From positions 40,523,353-40,587,352 of the forward strand of contig OX246747.1 in NCBI GenBank assembly GCA_945910005.1: 64,000 bases of DNA, given 5' to 3'. This document shows, one piece after another, positions 59,621 to 64,000 of the stretch. This DNA is from Isoperla grammatica. Its lineage: Eukaryota > Arthropoda > Insecta > Plecoptera > Perlodidae. The notes below the pieces were generated by a model. The model did no database searches and was not told the origin of the DNA. It saw only the letters and a list, made by a program, of their open reading frames with translations. Positions within the stretch are counted from its first letter, which is position 1; every line of letters begins with the position of its first letter. Made by a program: the position numbers and the translations under genes.

Positions 59621-59986
59621 CAAACACACATCGATATTAATAACACCCCCCGATTACTCGATATCGACATTACTCATTGCCACCCCTAAAACAGTGAACC
59701 ACCCCTTATAGCTGTCTCGCTTACCGAGCTCGCTCACATCCACATCGGTGGATTACTGCGCCAATTACCGACATACGTACTAATTACACGTTAATTACCA
59801 ATCAATTTCCATAATCCCTGCGAGTCTGTGTGACGGCCGGGGTAGTAAACGTTATATTAGACGAGTATCAGTCGGTGTAATGAGAGTCACTTCGTGACGT
59901 CACGAGGGACCCGCTCGAATCAATTTAGTTTACATGGATATGTGGGTTTTATAGAGTAGTAGGGATATATTCTACATGTCACTGAT

Positions 59987-59987
59987 C

Positions 59988-60033
<46 letters not shown>
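59987..60033. repeat. (CAGA)n microsatellite
   Basis: About 47 bp of pure caga units. Confidence 0.95.
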
Positions 60034-60036
<3 letters not shown>

Positions 60037-60637
60037 GCCAATTAACATTCTACGAGCATTGCTGCTCTAATGCCAACAACGTTTATGTCAGGAATGGAAT
60101 TCAACGAGACGTATATTGTAGTTACGATGTTAATTCCGCGCATAGAAACGTGTTTCATCTACGTTTATATTGTTTGTAATTAACAAAACATAATAATTAT
60201 ATTATAGTAGAATGTATACAATGTAATCATACGAATAAATAGACTAATTAATATTTTTCATCGGCTTTAGCGTGCAAAGTGTTGAATATCATCAAATCAA
60301 ACCATAGAAGAGGTTCGGTAGGGTCGAATGTAGTCAACAAATTGGGTGGCTAACATATTGTAGATCCTGTAAGAAACATTTCACAGACAAAGTAATAGAT
60401 TTCCACTGAAGATATTAGTAACGTTTGAGTGGTAACTAAAAGATGTTTAGCATATTTAGTATGCAAATCACTTACATCACATTTTTCCACTTCCTCCCTC
60501 CCTTACTTTTCCATGTACCTTGAAAATCCTTTTACATGGTACACGTGCAAAACAAGTAAAACAAGGACAAGGTCATATTTCCCCTCCTTCCCTTTCATGT
60601 GCAACAAGTACAAGGTAGTATTTCCCCCACCACTCAC
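60034..60637 (-). other. start of intron 1 of the GABA-B receptor gene
   Basis: From the donor GTGAGT (60632-60637, minus strand) leftwards the frame continues open for 45 codons to 60503 without receptor similarity, which fits intron sequence. The next exon was not found. Confidence 0.7.
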
Positions 60638-61348
60638 CTCAGTGTCGTTCCAATACATGTGCAACATGTAGTTCCTGAGCACGTCCGGGTTCTCGTTGAT
60701 ATGGTCCACAGCGAGCATGACGGAGGGCATCACCCCCCTCCCCACCCTCGACTCGGGGATGTGTCGGCCGAAGGGGAAGAACCCCGCTATGTAGACGTCC
60801 TTGCGCTTACTGGACGCCAAGCTCGGCTTCTGCCCGAGAGATAGCGCCACGATACTCGCCAGCACCAGCAGCGTCGGCAGCCATCTAGAAGGCCGTGACT
60901 TTGTCCGCCGCGCAGCCTTGTCTCCAGGAGGCAGTGACCACGGCGCAACGCTCACTTTACTCAGCTTTTTACATCGAGTCTGCCGTGACTTTGTGATCTT
61001 GCTGAAGCCCGAGTGTCCGTGTGGCCGTGGTTTTAACAATCGACCCCGTTTTGACCGTCTCACAATACCTGACCTCTCGCCTTTCGACCCCGTTTCCTTT
61101 TCATATTTCTTGACGTCTTTCTTTCGAGACATTGATAAAGATGAACGTTTTTCTCTGGCAGTAGAATTTCTTGCCGTCGTCATGTTTTCATCGACGGAAT
61201 CACATTTGAATGATTCGTTTTTCGATTTCGTTTCTTTTTCTTCTCTTGTCCGAGATTTTGGCGCCGCGATTGTTGATGGCTCAACCCTTTCCGGTACTAA
61301 CATGTCCGTTCTTGGCAACAGGTGAACATAATCTACCTGCGCCGCCAT
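60638..61348 (-). CDS. GABBR1-like: GABA-B receptor subunit 1 homologue, first coding exon
   Basis: 237 codons, ending in phase 0 at a consensus donor (GAG then GTGAGT). Residues 185-237 (VYIAGFFPFGRHIPES, GRGVMPSVMLAVDHINENP, MYWNDTE) match the start of the extracellular Venus-flytrap domain of metabotropic GABA-B receptor subunit 1, closest in character to protostome sequences. In that family subunit 1 binds GABA and, paired with subunit 2 at the plasma membrane, signals through Gi/o. Residues 156-172 (WLPTLLVLASIVALSLG) look like the signal peptide core. Unusually, about 155 residues precede it, rich in Lys, Arg and Ser, with a dibasic RRSKRGR at 97-103. A signal peptide with so long an n-region is abnormal, so either translation starts elsewhere, part of this is 5' UTR that happens to be open, or the extension is real. 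No in-frame Met lies between residue 73 and the hydrophobic core. The ATG context CAAAATGG is good. Antisense frames here are shadows. Confidence 0.85.
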
Positions 61349-61352
61349 TTTG
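61341..61352 (-). promoter_or_regulatory. YY1-like motif over the start codon
   Basis: CAAAATGGCGGC on the minus strand includes the ATG of the receptor exon and matches the YY1 core AANATGGCGGC. YY1 sites often lie just downstream of transcription starts and overlap start codons in animal genes. This supports a transcription start close upstream (at slightly higher coordinates). Confidence 0.45.
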
Positions 61353-62147
61353 CCTTATGAAACTGTGATGGATGAACAGTTTAGAGTTTTGTCGTTCGTT
61401 TATCGTTTCTCGCTCTCCTAATAATGCTTTTTCGAACGGCGTAAGTGTTCGTTTTTACATCCGGCGATCACTCAAACACGAAACGCCAATATTTTGGCTC
61501 TACGGTCAGTTACGAAATATAACCGAGCGTTTTATTTACGTTAGAGATTGAATTTAAGTCGGGTGAACGATTAGCGGAACATCATAGTTTATACTTTGTG
61601 GTCTTTGTTTTGTTTTTTCAAATATTTTGCTTCTGATTTTCGCGAGAAGAAATAGTTATCTCTTCATACTAGGTTCGAGACTAACATTAACATTTTTAAT
61701 CACATTTAACTACAAACGTAGTAACAACATTACCTTGTATCTTTTTAAAACGCAAAACGTAATATTTAAAATACAATTTATTTGACGTATACACACACGG
61801 ATGTTTTGTTCGCTTTTAAAACAGAACACCTCGTAACAGTTCAATTAATTATTATGAACATCGATATATATATTAATATTAATTTAAACGCACGAAAAAT
61901 TTCAGTTTTATAAAATTTGAGCTTTTTGTTGTTGAAAAAACAAAGAATATTACTATTAGTGACAGAAAAATACACGATATTTCTTGTTTATATTACGTAA
62001 CGTACCGTTTCGAAAGTAGTTCTAGCACACAGTGGCGTTAACTCTTTGGGTGAGATAGGCAGGAACCCCCCCTGGGTTTCGTCAAGTGACAGAGCTTTGT
62101 CCGCAGCTTGTTTTCCTCCACGGCCATCCTGAGCATATTGTTCGCCA
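61353..62147. other. probable 5' flank of the receptor gene
   Basis: The first 100 bp are moderately CpG-rich, then AT-rich DNA follows. No TATA box stands out at a suitable distance. No other gene was recognised. Confidence 0.4.
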
Positions 62148-62380
62148 TTGCATCATAAGCTCTTTGACTTTAGCGCAGCCCGAGTAGTTTATCTCTCATT
62201 GCATCATAAGTTCTTTGACTTTAGCACAGCTCTCACAACCTCACGCAGACGAGTTTATCTCTCATTGCATCATAAGCTCTTTGACTTTAGCGCAGCCCGA
62301 CTAGTTTATCTCTCATTGCATCATAAGCTCTTTGACTTAAGCGCAGTCTCACAACCTCAGGCCGACAAGTTTTTCTCTCA
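62148..62380 (+). repeat. dimeric tandem repeat, alternating 51- and 66-bp units
   Basis: Four units start ttgcatcataag at 62148, 62199, 62265 and 62316, with lengths 51, 66, 51 and 65. The long units contain an extra tctcacaacctca segment. The true repeat is thus a 117-bp dimer present twice. The 78-codon frame across it is repetitive and not convincing as a gene. Confidence 0.9.
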
Positions 62381-63346
62381 TTGAAATTATTTCACATTCA
62401 ATATTATCTAATAATTACGACATTCATTTTCTTGATAATGAAGACTTACTAAAACTTGATAATATTTTGTCGAGAAGTTGAGTACGTCATAAAACATTTA
62501 TTATTCACGTCATATTGTAGACGTTGTGATCTTCACGATTGATTGTCATGGTAATAAGGTCAGAGAGTAACGGGTCGATTGAACAAGAATAATATTGCGA
62601 TCTATCGATATATCTCGAAACAAAACGCCAGTTTCGTCCTTTGTGGTAGTTTCGAGTTTTCTCACGGAATCTGAAAAGATAAAACAAGACAAAGTCAGTA
62701 AGTATCAAGAGTGCAGTGACTATAAAAATAAAGAGATAGTTGCATAAACTCGAGAAGGCGGTGAGCATAGTTTAGTATCACGTATTGCGAGCACGAACTA
62801 CGAAGATGGGAACAGTCAAGAGCGATGGGGGTTCGCTCGCTTTTCCGAGGGCCAGAAAAGCGGGAAAATGGCGTAATGCGGAAGTTCCAGGTGCGTGCAA
62901 TTGAATTGCCACACGGAAAAGCGACGATGCGGTAAACATTTCCAGGGCAAGTAATTGAAAAACAAAACTAGTTAACAATAATGTTATTTAATTAAGACCT
63001 AAATGTTTTATAGTTAATTAATTTTACTATGTAGTTGCATATCACATTTTGTAGTTAATGATGTAATTTGAATGCAATTACAGTTTATAAATGGGTTTTG
63101 AAACAATATGCCTCATAAAATAATACTGTTTTGTCAGCATTTCCATTACTTTACGCTGAGCAATCCTATCGCACGTAATTGAATATAGATCACAAATAAA
63201 TTTGTATACTCATAAAAACAAATGCATATTTAGAAACATTCATATTTAAAGCTTTGGTTTCGTCCTAAGAATTCTGTAAAAAAAAAACGTCGTCCCAAAA
63301 CCGGCCCCAATTGTGAAAAGTGTAAAAGTGAGTGAAACTGTTGCAT
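62381..63346. other. AT-rich unique DNA
   Basis: Nothing recognised as a gene. Confidence 0.35.
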
Positions 63347-63412
63347 ATTGCTTGCACAGCGCTGTACGAGCTGTTGTGCTGTAGATTGCTCGCACAGCGC
63401 TGTACGAGCGCG
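63347..63412 (+). repeat. short tandem duplication, period 38 bp
   Basis: attgcttgcacagcgctgta and attgctcgcacagcgctgta begin 38 bp apart. Each includes the palindromic core cagcgctg. Confidence 0.8.
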
Positions 63413-63793
63413 TTGGCATCCAAGTGAAATCAAGTCACGGCCGACTGGCCACACATTTTATTCGAAAATGCAAAAACAAAAGAGCGACGGGGCGCGTCTG
63501 CCGTGAAACGCAACAATCGATATAGCAGGCGGTGTTTTACGCGGCGCTGTATGAAGCCCCTCGTCGCGACCCTGGGTTCTCCGGGGCGGGGGTCAATCTA
63601 GCAATCGGCGGGTCACTCCGTTTAGAGATAAGGGATTTATGTCAACTATACCCTGCTGAAACCCCTATTTCTATATGTTCACATTTAATTAAAGTTGTCA
63701 CAAAGTATGTCATCTCCTAGTGAATTTAGTGGTATTTCATATGAATGTTTCGTTGTACCAGCAAATATTTTCGTTTTTCAAACGTTTACATTT
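63413..63793. other. unique DNA, no gene seen
   Basis: Short frames only. Confidence 0.35.
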
Positions 63794-63954
63794 ATAGTCG
63801 ATTTACAGCTACGCGTTGCGAGCGAAGCGAAGGCGCGAGCTCCAATCAGTGGCCGAGTTTGTGTGAAACTATTAACTTCTTTGCATGAAACTCGACCGCT
63901 GATTGGAGCTCGCGCCCTCGCTTCGCTCGCAACGCGTAGCTGTCAACGTAGCAT
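63794..63954. mobile_element. palindromic MITE, family ATGCTACG, copy 3
   Basis: Same arms as 12247-12396 and 22516-22676 (tttacagctacgcgttgcg, gcgcgagctccaatcag). The left terminus is decayed and the loop carries gtgtgaaactattaacttc, like copy 2 but in the opposite orientation. Confidence 0.8.
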
Positions 63955-64000
63955 TATGTATTGTTGCAACAATACGGTTGTTTTAGAGGATTTTTATGGG

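Noticed and set aside
60801..61325. 174-codon plus-strand frame opposite the receptor exon
   Set aside because: Antisense shadow of a GC-rich coding exon. The minus strand has receptor motifs and a splice donor; the plus strand has neither.

Overview
This window is animal nuclear DNA that is AT-rich, intron-like and dense in repeats. It has microsatellites of several kinds, many palindromic MITEs, tRNA-like sequences, a 200-base assembly gap (33055-33254) and a complete LTR retrotransposon. Only one host gene can be supported: the first coding exon of a GABA-B receptor subunit 1 homologue on the minus strand (60638-61348). Its protostome-like ectodomain start (VYIAGFFPFG, GRGVMPSV, MYWNDTE) suggests a protostome, perhaps a mollusc or other lophotrochozoan. 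That taxonomic guess is inference. The receptor gene runs leftwards and no second exon was recognised, so most of positions 1-60637 may be its first intron.

Layout, left to right. 1-3112: AT-rich DNA, then a 17-unit array of an 82-bp satellite. 3113-8825: MITEs in unique DNA. 8826-22193: the most structured part. A 100-bp minisatellite array leads into a noncoding repeat of about 2.33 kb present as two direct tandem copies. Copy 1 (9603-11931) is clean. Copy 2 (11934-22193) has collected a 150-bp palindromic MITE, two 640-bp MITEs lying head to head, a 374-bp MITE and a complete BEL/Pao retrotransposon with LTRs that look identical. With these removed, copy 2 returns to about the same length as copy 1, so copy 1 supplies empty sites for most of the insertions.

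22194-60600: mostly non-coding. It holds foldback MITEs, short tandem duplications, long (GA)n, (GTCA)n and (GACA)n tracts and an unusual number of long G/C homopolymers. It also holds a 239-bp tandem duplication with a TATA-like box, several CpG-rich promoter-like patches with weak first-exon candidates, and scattered tRNA-like sequences. Perfect TGACGTCA (CRE) palindromes occur 14 times in the window, where roughly one is expected by chance.

60638-64000: the GABA-B receptor exon with a YY1-like motif over its start codon, a dimeric 51/66-bp repeat, and a third copy of the 150-161-bp palindromic MITE. The only complete protein is the 1725-residue BEL/Pao polyprotein; the receptor exon encodes 237 residues up to a clear splice donor.
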